DNA of 64,000 nt from Chitinophaga filiformis (GTDB lineage: Bacteria > Bacteroidota > Bacteroidia > Chitinophagales > Chitinophagaceae): positions 5,745,001 to 5,809,000 of the forward strand of contig NZ_CP095855.1 in the NCBI RefSeq assembly GCF_023100805.1, in the 5' to 3' direction. A program made the translations under genes and the position numbers. Below the pieces are notes generated by a model that worked only from the letters and a program-made list of their open reading frames with translations, was not told the origin of the DNA and ran no database searches. Positions 26,172-34,860 of the stretch are shown one piece after another (the stretch's first letter is position 1; each line of letters starts with the position of its first letter).

Positions 26172-26762
26172 ATGAAACAATATAAGATACGGATACTCCA
26201 CCCTAATGCGGTCACTCGTCTTCGCCTGCAACCGGTAATGCATGGCCTGGCAGGTATACTTTTTTTAATGAATGGAATTGGCGTTTACAACAGCCCCTCA
26301 CCCAACTGGGGCATGGCCATTTTCTTTATACTGCTGGGCCTGGGCAGCCTGGCCTTCCCGTTCTTCATGAAGCGTTTCCGCAACATACAGGCGGCCAACA
26401 GCCTGGCGCGAATGGTGCAGGCCTTTGTGAGCCTGACAGGGAGCCTATACTTTCTCAGCCATATGCAACCGCTTATCAGCGCACTGCTTTTCCTGACGGG
26501 TATTGCATCTGCCTATATCGGCTGGGCCGAATACAGGATATTCCAGCCCTGTTTTGTGAAGATAGACATGATGGGCGTACTGCTGCCGGGTACCTTTTCT
26601 GATAAGCTGATTGGCTGGAACCAATTGAATAACGTAATTTTGCGGAATGACCTGCTCACAATAGACTTCAAAAACAATAAAGTATTGCAGCTTGAAGTGC
26701 TGGATGAAACAGGCGCCGTTACGACGGATGAAATGAACGCATTTTTCAGAAGCCGACTCTGA
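26172..26762 (+). CDS. Four-span membrane protein with a PH-like C-terminal part
   Basis: A 196-residue protein with four hydrophobic helices (about 20-40, 47-65, 82-97, 102-120). A soluble C-terminal part follows (GVLLPGTFSDKLIGWNQLNN, LLTIDFKNNKVLQLEV), whose strand pattern resembles the PH-like domains of small bacterial membrane proteins. I do not recognise a named family and no function can be assigned. It starts 48 bases upstream of the radical SAM gene on the same strand and probably forms an operon with it. Confidence 0.65.
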   Translation: MKQYKIRILHPNAVTRLRLQPVMHGLAGILFLMNGIGVYNSPSPNWGMAIFFILLGLGSLAFPFFMKRFRNIQAANSLARMVQAFVSLTGSLYFLSHMQPLISALLFLTGIASAYIGWAEYRIFQPCFVKIDMMGVLLPGTFSDKLIGWNQLNNVILRNDLLTIDFKNNKVLQLEVLDETGAVTTDEMNAFFRSRL

Positions 26763-26809
26763 TAACTGCAAGGGAATATTACCAATTCAACAAGAAACGA
26801 TTTGATCAT

Positions 26810-28105
26810 TTGAAACAGTCGCCATACATACTTTATTCTGACGGGAAAGGCAACATCTTTGAAGACACCACCATGCTCACTACCGGCCGCAGTGGCTGGG
26901 ACGCATGGCCGATTGAGCCGGACGAATGGATAGAACTGCCGGAGGGCGGTTCCCTGTATGAACTGCCTGGCCGCCGTGGTATAGGTCTCAACGCGAAAAC
27001 CGGCGAAATGGAGCTCTGCGACAAAGGATGGGCGGTAGCTGCCTTCATTCCTCCGGCGCATACCGGCTATTACCTGGCTGCGTATGAAACCATGCCGGAT
27101 GCACCTACCCTGCCGCTCTTCTGCTATACCGCTGTGGGTTGGCTGGATGGTAAATTTTATGTCCCTGCTACCCGTATAGAACAGGACATCCGCCAGGAAT
27201 GTGCCGGTTTCGACGACAAAAAAGTGAAACAGGGTGTAAACCAGTTGCTGGAAGCATATCCGCATAATCGCCTGGTAAAACACCTGGCCGACAACTGCGC
27301 ATTGACATATCATTGCCCTGCCGCACGTAACTACTTTATGGGGCGTTGGGAATGCCCGATCCCTTCCTCTCCTGCCTGTAACGCCAACTGTATCGGTTGT
27401 ATCTCTTTCCAGCCGGAAGAAGAAACGATCGTTTCCACACAGGACCGTCTGCGTTTCAAGCCTACAGCGGAAGAGATCGTGGAATATACTGTTCCCCACC
27501 TGGAAACAGCGCCCTTCCCTATCGTGAGCTTCGGACAAGGTTGTGAAGGAGAGCCCCTGCTGATGTGGGAGACTATCCGCGATTCCATTATCGAAATACG
27601 TAAACATACTTCCAAGGGAAGCATCAATATCAACACCAACGGCAGCAAGCCCGACGCAGTACGCGAGCTCTGCAAGGCAGGCCTGAACAGCATCCGCGTG
27701 AGCACCAACTCAGCACAGGAGAAGTTCTATACGCCTTATTACCGCCCGAACAACTATGTGTTTGAAGATATTATCGAGAGCCTGAAAGTGGTGCGTGAAT
27801 TCGGTGGATGGACCTCCATCAACTATTTCACCTTCCCCGGCATGACCGACAGTGTGGATGAATATGAAGCACTGCGCAAACTGATCAGGGATACTGATCT
27901 CCAGATGATCCAGTGGAGGAACTTCAATATCGATCCTGACTGGTACCTGGGTCGCCTCGGTGTGACCGAAGTGGGCGACTGCCTGGGTATTAAACAACTG
28001 CAGGAGCTGATCCATGAAGAATTTCCACACCTGAAATACGGTTATTTCAATCCTCCGATGGAAAGGATCAAAGGGGACTATACCAAAGACTTCGCACACT
28101 ATTAA
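26810..28105 (+). CDS. Radical SAM protein
   Basis: A 431-residue radical SAM enzyme. The cluster motif CNANCIGC gives Cys190, Cys194 and Cys197, preceded by an unusual 180-residue N-terminal region. The barrel follows with FGQGCEGEPLL (the GxGEP-type SAM contact), SININTNGS and SIRVSTNSAQ. Extra Cys residues at 163, 169 and 182 sit just before the motif. The reaction is unknown. The start is TTG at 26810; the first ATG is 21 codons further in and would remove a conserved-looking opening (SPYILYSDGKGN). It is followed by a strong terminator and a degenerate copy of its own 3' end. Confidence 0.85.
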   Translation: MKQSPYILYSDGKGNIFEDTTMLTTGRSGWDAWPIEPDEWIELPEGGSLYELPGRRGIGLNAKTGEMELCDKGWAVAAFIPPAHTGYYLAAYETMPDAPTLPLFCYTAVGWLDGKFYVPATRIEQDIRQECAGFDDKKVKQGVNQLLEAYPHNRLVKHLADNCALTYHCPAARNYFMGRWECPIPSSPACNANCIGCISFQPEEETIVSTQDRLRFKPTAEEIVEYTVPHLETAPFPIVSFGQGCEGEPLLMWETIRDSIIEIRKHTSKGSININTNGSKPDAVRELCKAGLNSIRVSTNSAQEKFYTPYYRPNNYVFEDIIESLKVVREFGGWTSINYFTFPGMTDSVDEYEALRKLIRDTDLQMIQWRNFNIDPDWYLGRLGVTEVGDCLGIKQLQELIHEEFPHLKYGYFNPPMERIKGDYTKDFAHY

Positions 28106-28130
28106 TAAGGTTTCCTGTAAAATAACTCCG

Positions 28131-28159
28131 GCCTGTATCGAAACGATACAGGCTTTTTT
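28131..28159 (+). terminator. Intrinsic terminator of the radical SAM gene
   Basis: A perfect 10-bp stem (GCCTGTATCG at 28131-28140 with CGATACAGGC at 28144-28153) closes an AAA loop and runs into six Ts. Confidence 0.92.
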
Positions 28160-28169
28160 ATTTATGCAG

Positions 28170-28610
28170 CCTAAAGGAATGGCTGGCGCGAAATCAGGCA
28201 GGAAAAGATTGCTGTCATAAAAAGGCTTCAGGATAACTATAACAAAGACCTCGCATACGCTTACAAATAAGCGTTTTCCCAATCGATGCGGTGAAGTATC
28301 AATTCTTCTGCTAAAAGATTAACCAGACTTCAGCAAGCAGTTCCTCACAGCATAACAGGCCTTTCCTGCGGAATCAGTTGGGAAAATATTTTAATTCCGG
28401 CCTAAAGAGAATCCGGGTGATTTAAGGGAAACTTCACACCACCGACAAGCATTTCTTCGAAATCAGTTAGGAGGGTATTTAATGCTGTCTTCAAAATCAA
28501 TCAGGAGAAGATTTTAATGCTGTCATTGAGAAGCTCATAAAGGCTTTAATGACGGATGTTCCGCACTACTGCTAAGCGTTTGCTGCGCAAATAGTTGGGA
28601 GAGGGATAAA
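28170..28610. repeat. Degenerate repeat region behind the radical SAM gene
   Basis: The stretch 28209-28280 resembles the end of the radical SAM gene and its flank: ACTATAACAAAGACCTCGCA (28235-28254) parallels ACTATACCAAAGACTTCGCA (28076-28095), and AAATAAG then TTTTCC follow in the copy much as AATAAGG then TTTCC do in the gene. In one frame the copy still encodes a peptide ending DNYNKDLAYAYK before a stop. Further on, a shorter pattern of the type GAAATCAGTTAGGAG-N5-TTTAATGCTGTC recurs about four times (near 28360, 28460, 28500, 28580) with much divergence. No intact gene is present in the 487-base gap. Confidence 0.6.
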
Positions 28611-28646
28611 GTTGCAAATATTCGCGAAGCGCGAAACAAAAACAAA

Positions 28647-29891
28647 CTATCGCGAATGCTCGTGTACAACAGTCGTCATACTATTCGCCATTACTTTTTT
28701 GTACAGGAAATAGAACCCTGCGCCTGTGCTCATGCAAAGCGCTGCCGTGCAATACCACCAGGCAGAAAAGCCGAAATGCCCAACCATGTAAGATCCTAAT
28801 GTCGGCGCACAAATGCTGGAGATCGAAAACGCCATCGTGTACAGACCTGCGTATTGTCCGCGGTTATGTTCACCACTGCGGTGTACAAAGAAAGAGTTCA
28901 TAAAGGGAATGCTCAGCATTTCTCCTATGGTAAACATGAGGATAAAGAACAGTCCTGCTGCAGCCACCGGCGGCAGGATATTAAAGCTGAGGTATCCCAG
29001 TCCTGCCAGCAGCACACCTCTCGTAATATACTGCAGGCTGTGCATCCTCCCTTCCAGCTTATACACGAGCACCATTTCGATAAATGCCACGATCAGGCCG
29101 TTCAGCCCCATCAGCATACCAATATGCGCTTCTTCCATATGCACAACAGATTTCAGGTATAAAGGCACCATGGTGGACAATTGCAGGAAGCCCGTGGTGA
29201 AGATGGTGATCAGTGAAATAAAGGCGATATAGATCCAGTCCTTGTATACACTCGGCGCTCCCGGTACCACGGTACAATCCGGCGTGGCTTTCAGCGGTGG
29301 TTTCACCTTTACCGGAGGCAGGAGGAAGCGCATTGTTGTGACTGCGATAATACAGGTAAGGCCGTCTACCCAGAACAGCAGATGATAACTATAGCCAGCC
29401 AGTATACCACCCAATGCAGGACCAACGGACCATCCGAGGTTGGAAGCCAGCCTGTTCAGCGAATAAGAACGCGTGCGGTTCTCAACAGTGCTGTAATACG
29501 CGGTAGCGGCCACGTTAGCCGGCCTGAAGGTATCGCCCACGCAGCTGAGCACGAATATACAAACGCAGAACTGCGGCAGCGTTTCCATCTGTCCCAGCAC
29601 CAGAAAGATCAATCCCTGCATTAACAAGCTCCAGAACTGAACGGGGTAAAAGCCGATCCTGTCAGACAATCTTCCTCCGATAAATGAACCGCAGATCGCC
29701 CCCATTCCAAAACAGGCCATCACCATACCCGCCTCCTGCACGGAGAAGTGTAATTTCTGGGTGAGATAAACCGTCATGAAAGGAATTGCCATCGCACCGC
29801 TGCGGTTGATCAACAAAACAACCGCCAATAACCAGGTAGAAGGAGATAAACCCGCGTATGCTTTTCTATACAGAGAAAAAATGAGTGACAT
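28647..29891 (-). CDS. MFS transporter
   Basis: A 414-residue major facilitator with about 12 membrane helices in two halves. The segment GSFIGGRLSDRIGFYPVQ after the second helix is the conserved MFS loop 2-3 motif (G-x-x-x-D-R-x-G). The closest general type is the multidrug or sugar efflux exporters; the substrate is not predictable. I chose the ATG at 29889-29891 over a TTG nine codons upstream, because the TTG overlaps a perfect -7 promoter box. It is a single gene, convergent with the radical SAM gene. Confidence 0.88.
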   Translation of the reverse strand: MSLIFSLYRKAYAGLSPSTWLLAVVLLINRSGAMAIPFMTVYLTQKLHFSVQEAGMVMACFGMGAICGSFIGGRLSDRIGFYPVQFWSLLMQGLIFLVLGQMETLPQFCVCIFVLSCVGDTFRPANVAATAYYSTVENRTRSYSLNRLASNLGWSVGPALGGILAGYSYHLLFWVDGLTCIIAVTTMRFLLPPVKVKPPLKATPDCTVVPGAPSVYKDWIYIAFISLITIFTTGFLQLSTMVPLYLKSVVHMEEAHIGMLMGLNGLIVAFIEMVLVYKLEGRMHSLQYITRGVLLAGLGYLSFNILPPVAAAGLFFILMFTIGEMLSIPFMNSFFVHRSGEHNRGQYAGLYTMAFSISSICAPTLGSYMVGHFGFSAWWYCTAALCMSTGAGFYFLYKKVMANSMTTVVHEHSR

Positions 29892-29915
29892 CGTATCGTA
29901 AAACTCTAGGCGAGA

Positions 29916-29923
29916 CAAAAGTA
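29916..29923 (-). promoter_or_regulatory. Candidate -7 box of the MFS gene
   Basis: The minus strand reads TACTTTTG, a perfect TAnnTTTG, 25 bases upstream of the chosen MFS start codon. The -33 region is not convincing. Confidence 0.4.
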
Positions 29924-30033
29924 CTTCAATAAACCCGATGCCCGTAATAATAATTCTAACTGGAAAACAGTTATTAAGGTATCAAAGCCCGAAACTGAGA
30001 CAGGCAGACGATGTACACTTTAAAAAATATCCT

Positions 30034-30041
30034 TACTTTTG
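30034..30041 (+). promoter_or_regulatory. Candidate -7 box directly before the TonB-like gene
   Basis: TACTTTTG is a perfect TAnnTTTG and ends five bases before the ATG at 30046. If used, the transcript would begin at or within a few bases of the start codon, giving a leaderless or near-leaderless mRNA. Confidence 0.35.
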
Positions 30042-30045
30042 GTGT

Positions 30046-30933
30046 ATGCCGAAAAAAGAAGACAATACAGACAAAAATTTAAAAGCAGCCGGCGCCACCA
30101 TTGCCGTACACGCATTGGTGTTAGTGGTACTGCTGCTGGCAGGCTTCTCTGCCCCGCCCCCATTACCAGACCAGGATCTTGGTATGGAGGTAAATCTCGG
30201 TACTTCGGATGAAGGTATGGGAGAAGAACAACCCCTCAACCCGAATCCACCCAGCAGCGGTGAGGCCAGCGCCTCCACCCCGCAGAATGAGCCTGTGCCC
30301 TCTGCCGACAATGCTACGCAGGAAGATATCGCCACCCAGGATAATGAGGAAGCCCCTGAGATCACCAAACCGGAAAAACCGGTGGAAAAACCAAGGGAAA
30401 CACCTAAGAACCTGGAGCCACAACCTTCCAAAACACCACCTAAAAAGAACTCAGATAATCCCCCTGCGCCAGTGCCGCCTTCGCCGAAGCCTAAAGCCGT
30501 ATATAGCGGTGGAAGCTCCAGCAGCAGCAATAGCGGCAATAATGCCCAGAGCAGCAATAACTCTACCGGGGAAGGTAATACCGGCAAACCCGGCGACCGC
30601 GGACAGATCAACGGTAATCCTGACGGCGGTGGTTATACCGGCGGCGGTCTGGGTGGCGGACGCTCAGATTTCCGTCTCAACGGACGTACCCTGCTGAGCA
30701 AACCCTCCCTCACTTACGATGGTGATGAATCGGGTTATATTGCCATCAATATCAAGGTGGACAGGCAGGGCAACGTGATCGCAGCCTCCCATTCACTGAA
30801 AGGATCTACGCTGAATAACTCCCGTCTGATAGAAATTGCCAAAAGAGCGGCTACCCAGTTAAAATACAATGTCAACGACGACGCTCCTGAGGTGCAATTC
30901 GCACTTATAAGATTTTATTTTAAAGTCCAATAA
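30046..30933 (+). CDS. TonB-family energy transducer-like protein
   Basis: The ATG at 30046 gives 296 residues; an in-frame start at 29938 would add a non-homologous tail in front of the cytoplasmic lead. Layout: short basic N-terminus, one membrane helix (about 13-33), a long Pro/Glu/Lys-rich periplasmic linker with EKPVEKPRE-type repeats (about 95-150), a Ser/Asn/Gly-rich stretch, and a C-terminal domain (about 210-296: SGYIAINIKVDRQGNVIAAS, TQLKYN, IRFYFKVQ) as in TonB-like or TolA-like energy transducers. It would couple an ExbB/ExbD-type motor to the outer membrane. The motor genes are not adjacent, which is unusual. A terminator follows. Confidence 0.78.
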   Translation: MPKKEDNTDKNLKAAGATIAVHALVLVVLLLAGFSAPPPLPDQDLGMEVNLGTSDEGMGEEQPLNPNPPSSGEASASTPQNEPVPSADNATQEDIATQDNEEAPEITKPEKPVEKPRETPKNLEPQPSKTPPKKNSDNPPAPVPPSPKPKAVYSGGSSSSSNSGNNAQSSNNSTGEGNTGKPGDRGQINGNPDGGGYTGGGLGGGRSDFRLNGRTLLSKPSLTYDGDESGYIAINIKVDRQGNVIAASHSLKGSTLNNSRLIEIAKRAATQLKYNVNDDAPEVQFALIRFYFKVQ

Positions 30934-30953
30934 TATATTTAAATATATTTGCA

Positions 30954-30984
30954 TAGGAAAAGACTACTGGTCTTTTCCTATTTT
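30954..30984 (+). terminator. Intrinsic terminator of the TonB-like gene
   Basis: A perfect 11-bp stem (TAGGAAAAGAC at 30954-30964 with GTCTTTTCCTA at 30970-30980) is followed by TTTTC. A TATATTTG sequence just before it (30944-30951) fits the -7 consensus but lies before the terminator and is probably chance. Confidence 0.82.
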
Positions 30985-31062
30985 CTTTTGTAGTGCCCGC
31001 CAATAAACGGCCAGGTTTTTGCGTTATTGGGGGGAAACCGAACTGCCAACTAATTACTGTAT

Positions 31063-32532
31063 ATGCCATTTAGACTGTTTAGAGCCGCCTACTTGTTATG
31101 TGTTATTATCGTTATGTCATTGTTGGGTTCATTCAAAGCCCAGGCTCAATTTACTTTAGGGGGATATTCCAATAGCCACTACGCCGGCATACACGGTGTT
31201 CCGAACAACCCGGCATCTGCCGCCGGCACACACTATAAATGGGATGTCAACATTGCCGGCATTAATGCTGCCGCCGGAAATACATATATCCGCTTTCCGC
31301 GCTCTATCCTGCTGCATCCACCGGATTCACTGGAGGCACTGAAAAAGAACCGTGATTATTTCCTCGATACTGCCGCTACCGGCAAACAGTTTGGCTGGGG
31401 TAATATCGACCTCATGATGCCTTCTGTGCTCTATTCCATCGACGAACTGCAGTCTGTGGCCTTCACCTGGCGTGTACGCGCTATGGCCAATGGCGGTAAC
31501 ATCACCACAGACGTAGCGAACTTCTTCGCACAGGACTTTCCGAATCCGAACTTTGTAAAACGCCGTTATGATATGCCAATTGCCAATGGCAGCTTCCATT
31601 GGTGGAATGAATTTGGTTTCACTTACGCCCGTGTATTGAAAGACGATGGTTCGAACGTACTGAAAGGTGGCGTTACCCTGAAATTATTATCAGGTGTGGC
31701 GGCAGGTTATGCGCAGGTCGATAACGCTACATTCGTGATGAACACCACTACCAGCGGAGAGATCAACGATGGCACCCTCAAAGTAGGCTACAGCGAAGGA
31801 ATTGCCAATTGGGAAAGGCCTAATGCCAGCAACTATAAAGTGTTTGGTAACATGGGAGTTGGTATGGACGTTGGTGTTACTTATGAGTGGCGTGAATCGA
31901 TGGATGGCCTCACCGGTTATGATGACTCTCAGTGGAATCCGGAAGCTGACGACTACCGCTTACGTTTAGGCTTGTCCATTACCGACCTTGGGGCCATCAC
32001 CTATAAGAAAGCGCCTAATGTTACTGATCTGGACCTGCGTGCCACCAACGTCAATCCGGATGATCTCCGTCTCCGTAAAAACGAAAGCTGGCAGCAATAT
32101 TACCGTCGTATCCAGACCTACTTTACGCCGGTGGCTTCTTCTGAAAAATTCCGTATGAATACGCCTGCGGCATTAAACCTCATGGCGGACTATAATATTG
32201 ATGGTCGTTTCTTCGTCAACGCTGGCGGCAGAATTGCCCTCAATGCCGGCAAATACGATCCGAGCAAAACATACGTGGTATCTTACTTCCAGGTAACGCC
32301 CCGTTATGATTCCCGCTACATCGGTGGTTACCTGCCGCTGTCTGTGAACAGGAATGGCCAGTTTGACGCTGGTCTGGGCCTTCGCCTGGGACCGCTGGTG
32401 ATCGGTTCATCCACCATGTTGTCGAACCTGTTCCAGAAGAACAAGAACCGCCTGGATGGTTTCATTGCCCTGCGTATCATTCCTATCAAGCGGGGTGAGG
32501 GTAAGACCGGATGTCCGGCTGCACAGTTCTAA
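31063..32532 (+). CDS. DUF5723 outer-membrane beta-barrel protein
   Basis: A 489-residue protein with a signal peptide (about 1-29, ending AQAQ). The mature start FTLGGYSNSHYAGIHGVPNNPASAAG, an Asn-Pro-Ala-rich opening, and regularly alternating strands to the C-terminus fit the DUF5723 family, related in layout to PorV/SprF-type outer-membrane proteins of type IX secretion and gliding systems. It is probably an outer-membrane barrel of unknown function. It lies alone between terminators. Confidence 0.75.
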   Translation: MPFRLFRAAYLLCVIIVMSLLGSFKAQAQFTLGGYSNSHYAGIHGVPNNPASAAGTHYKWDVNIAGINAAAGNTYIRFPRSILLHPPDSLEALKKNRDYFLDTAATGKQFGWGNIDLMMPSVLYSIDELQSVAFTWRVRAMANGGNITTDVANFFAQDFPNPNFVKRRYDMPIANGSFHWWNEFGFTYARVLKDDGSNVLKGGVTLKLLSGVAAGYAQVDNATFVMNTTTSGEINDGTLKVGYSEGIANWERPNASNYKVFGNMGVGMDVGVTYEWRESMDGLTGYDDSQWNPEADDYRLRLGLSITDLGAITYKKAPNVTDLDLRATNVNPDDLRLRKNESWQQYYRRIQTYFTPVASSEKFRMNTPAALNLMADYNIDGRFFVNAGGRIALNAGKYDPSKTYVVSYFQVTPRYDSRYIGGYLPLSVNRNGQFDAGLGLRLGPLVIGSSTMLSNLFQKNKNRLDGFIALRIIPIKRGEGKTGCPAAQF

Positions 32533-32569
32533 GTATTTTACTGATAATTTTCCTGGTTAATTTACATTT

Positions 32570-32601
32570 GATGCCGGAACAAATAACTTTGTTCCGGCAT
32601 C
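32570..32601 (+). terminator. Long hairpin containing a promoter-like box
   Basis: A perfect 14-bp stem (32570-32583 with 32588-32601) closes a TAAC loop between the DUF5723 and folC genes. No T-run follows. The loop and descending stem read TAACTTTG (32584-32591), a perfect TAnnTTTG -7 box, with TTTA 19 bases upstream. The same sequence could end one transcript and start the next. Confidence 0.65.
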
Positions 32602-32610
32602 ACTATTTAT

Positions 32611-33897
32611 ATGAACTACCAGGAAACGCTAGAATATCTTTATCAGCGGCTGCCCATGTTCACCCGGGTAGGCGCAAGCGCCTTTAAAAAGGACCTGCAT
32701 AATACCATCGAATTATGCAAACAACTGGGCGATCCCCAGCACCAGTTTAAATCCATCCATATAGCAGGGACCAATGGTAAAGGTTCCACCAGCCATATGC
32801 TGGCGGCGATCTTCCAGCAGGCTGGCTATAAGACAGGTTTATATACGTCTCCTCATCTCCTTGACTTCCGTGAAAGGATCCGCATCAATGGGGAAATGGT
32901 ACCTACTACCTTCGTGACGGAATTTGTTGAGCAGCTGAAGCCTGCTATTGAATCGCTCGAACCTTCGTTTTTCGAACTGACCGTGGCTATGGCCTTCCAG
33001 TACTTTGCACTGGAACAGGTGGATATAGCCATTATCGAGGTAGGTCTTGGTGGCAGATTGGATAGTACGAATGTGATCACTCCCGAGCTGTCTGTCATCA
33101 CGAACATCAGTTATGACCACATGCAGATACTGGGTAATACCCTGCCGGAGATTGCGTCCGAAAAAGCGGGTATCATCAAACCGGGTGTGCCTGTAGTCGT
33201 TTCAGAAACACAGTCAGAAGTAGAGGCTGTGTTTGCCGATAAAGCCAAAGCACTTGGCGCTCCTATTCACTTTGCTGACCAGGAATGGCTGGTGCAGCAA
33301 TCTGAGTTTGCCGAAGGACATCTCATGCTTGGATTACAGCATAGTCATAACGGTGATCTTAAAACGATCCGCACAGATCTTACCGGTCAATACCAGATGA
33401 AAAACATTATGGGTGTTCTGTCGGCAGTAAAGATCTTACAACACGCTGGCTGGGAACTACCTTCCCAGACGGTGATGACGGCGCTGTCGCATGTTAAAAA
33501 GCTAACCGGTCTGCGTGGCCGTTGGGAGATCATCTCCCGCGATCCGCTGACGATCTTTGACGTCGGCCACAACCAGGCGGGCATCACGGAGGTTGTTCAG
33601 CAACTGGAGCATATGGTATACCGGCATCTGCATATTGTAACAGGCTTTGTGAAGGATAAGGAAGTGAGTAAGGTATTACCTTTATTCCCGCCTGCGGCGA
33701 CTTACTACTTTTGTAAAGCGCAGATCCCGCGGGCAATGGATGAGAAAGAGCTTGCAGCAGCAGCGCAGCAGCATGGGTTGCGCGGGCATGACTATCCTAC
33801 AGTGCAACAGGCGTATCAGGCTGCGAGGCAGCAGGCGCATAAAGAGGATATCGTGCTGGTGTGCGGGAGTTTCTTTGTCGTGGCGGAGGTGATGTGA
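32611..33897 (+). CDS. folC: Bifunctional folylpolyglutamate/dihydrofolate synthase
   Basis: This 428-residue Mur-ligase-family enzyme joins glutamate to dihydropteroate and extends folate polyglutamate chains. The P-loop AGTNGKGST is at 52-60, followed by YTSPHLLDFRERI (about 78-90, the folate-type signature), IEVGLGGRLDSTN and ITNISYDHMQILG in the central domain, and FDVGHNQ in the C-terminal domain. It is full length. The ATG is 10 bases after the long hairpin described above. Confidence 0.93.
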   Translation: MNYQETLEYLYQRLPMFTRVGASAFKKDLHNTIELCKQLGDPQHQFKSIHIAGTNGKGSTSHMLAAIFQQAGYKTGLYTSPHLLDFRERIRINGEMVPTTFVTEFVEQLKPAIESLEPSFFELTVAMAFQYFALEQVDIAIIEVGLGGRLDSTNVITPELSVITNISYDHMQILGNTLPEIASEKAGIIKPGVPVVVSETQSEVEAVFADKAKALGAPIHFADQEWLVQQSEFAEGHLMLGLQHSHNGDLKTIRTDLTGQYQMKNIMGVLSAVKILQHAGWELPSQTVMTALSHVKKLTGLRGRWEIISRDPLTIFDVGHNQAGITEVVQQLEHMVYRHLHIVTGFVKDKEVSKVLPLFPPAATYYFCKAQIPRAMDEKELAAAAQQHGLRGHDYPTVQQAYQAARQQAHKEDIVLVCGSFFVVAEVM

Positions 33898-34283
33898 TTA
33901 GCTGGTTTGTTGTGCATTATCAAGCGTATGGGCTTGGGACCGCTGATTTAACTCCTGTCAATCGTATCAGATGCTGCGAAGGGCTAAGGCCCGTAAGCTC
34001 TATCTGGAACCGTCCGCTGCTTAGTGAGGGTTTATTGATAGATTGGCCTAAAACAGTTATAACCGTCATAGTAAGACAATGTATCAGAATAAACGAAACG
34101 TACTTGGAAACGTATTTGGAAACGTCTTTGGAAGATCCCTGGAGGCCACTGGAACACCTTAAATAACTGCAGTACATTGTTATGTACATAAAGCTAAGAG
34201 GCTGCTCAAATGAGCAGCCTCTTAGCTTTATAAAAAGATTAGTAATTACTAATTGCCCAATCAATCAACTGCTGATTGACGGC
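33898..34283. other. Intergenic gap with short repeats and a large hairpin
   Basis: This convergent gap between folC and the NUDIX gene holds three imperfect 12-base repeats of ACTTGGAAACGT around 34100-34136. A small hairpin GTACAT TGTT ATGTAC lies near 34172-34187. A perfect 18-bp stem (34191-34208 with 34211-34228) probably serves as a shared 3' end for both genes, although neither side has a T-run. No convincing gene is present. Confidence 0.6.
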
Positions 34284-34841
34284 TTACAACTTCAGTTCCT
34301 TCAACTTTAGCAGTGCATAGAACAGGCATGTTACGTGCAGGCTTTGCAGGATCTTGTTTTCCTTCAAAAGCTGCTCTACATCTTCCAGGTCCATGAGTAC
34401 TACTTCGATCTCTTCATGTTCATCCAGGTCCTGGTCCTGTACCTTTCTCCCCCCTGTAGCGAGGAACATGTGTGTAAGGTTATTGCTGGATGCAGGATTC
34501 GGTGCCACTGCTCCTAATGGGATCAGTTTTTCAAATTCATATCCTGTCTCTTCCAGCAACTCTCTTTTCATGGCAAATTCCGGATCGGGATCAGTATCAT
34601 CCATTGTGCCTCCGGGGATTTCCAGTATGGTCTTTCCAATGCCCTGCCTGAACTGTCTTACCATTATGATACGACCGTCGGCTGTTACAGCGACACAGTT
34701 TACCCAGTCATTATATTCCAGCACATAGTAGGCGTCTACAATCTTCCCGGCGGGTGTTTCGCATGTATCCTTACGTGCTGTTAACCAGTTGCTTTTGTAA
34801 ATGTATTCAGAACTTAGTGTCTTCCACTCTAACGATGCCAT
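34284..34841 (-). CDS. NUDIX hydrolase (ADP-ribose pyrophosphatase-like)
   Basis: A 185-residue NUDIX protein that should hydrolyse a nucleoside diphosphate derivative such as ADP-ribose. The core of the Nudix box, RELLEETGY (93-101), is intact. The first part is degenerate: the GGTMDD segment after Gly77-Gly78 is two residues longer than usual and lacks the standard Glu. AVAPNPASSNNLTHMFLATG is the segment typical of ADP-ribose pyrophosphatases. It starts 19 bases after the YfiT-like stop, so the two genes form an operon. Confidence 0.85.
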   Translation of the reverse strand: MASLEWKTLSSEYIYKSNWLTARKDTCETPAGKIVDAYYVLEYNDWVNCVAVTADGRIIMVRQFRQGIGKTILEIPGGTMDDTDPDPEFAMKRELLEETGYEFEKLIPLGAVAPNPASSNNLTHMFLATGGRKVQDQDLDEHEEIEVVLMDLEDVEQLLKENKILQSLHVTCLFYALLKLKELKL

Positions 34842-34860
34842 AATCCTTCTGTTTGATGAT

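Noticed and set aside
26513-27607. A 364-codon minus-strand frame.
   Set aside because: It runs antisense to parts of the small membrane protein and the radical SAM gene, both of which have better evidence.
30944-30951. TATATTTG as a promoter -7 box for the DUF5723 gene.
   Set aside because: It lies before a strong terminator, so a transcript from it would end at once; the stretch is very AT-rich and the match is probably chance.
33920-34264. A 114-codon minus-strand frame in the folC-NUDIX gap.
   Set aside because: It crosses the large hairpin, contains short repeat-derived peptides (KYVSKYVS) and has no recognisable features.
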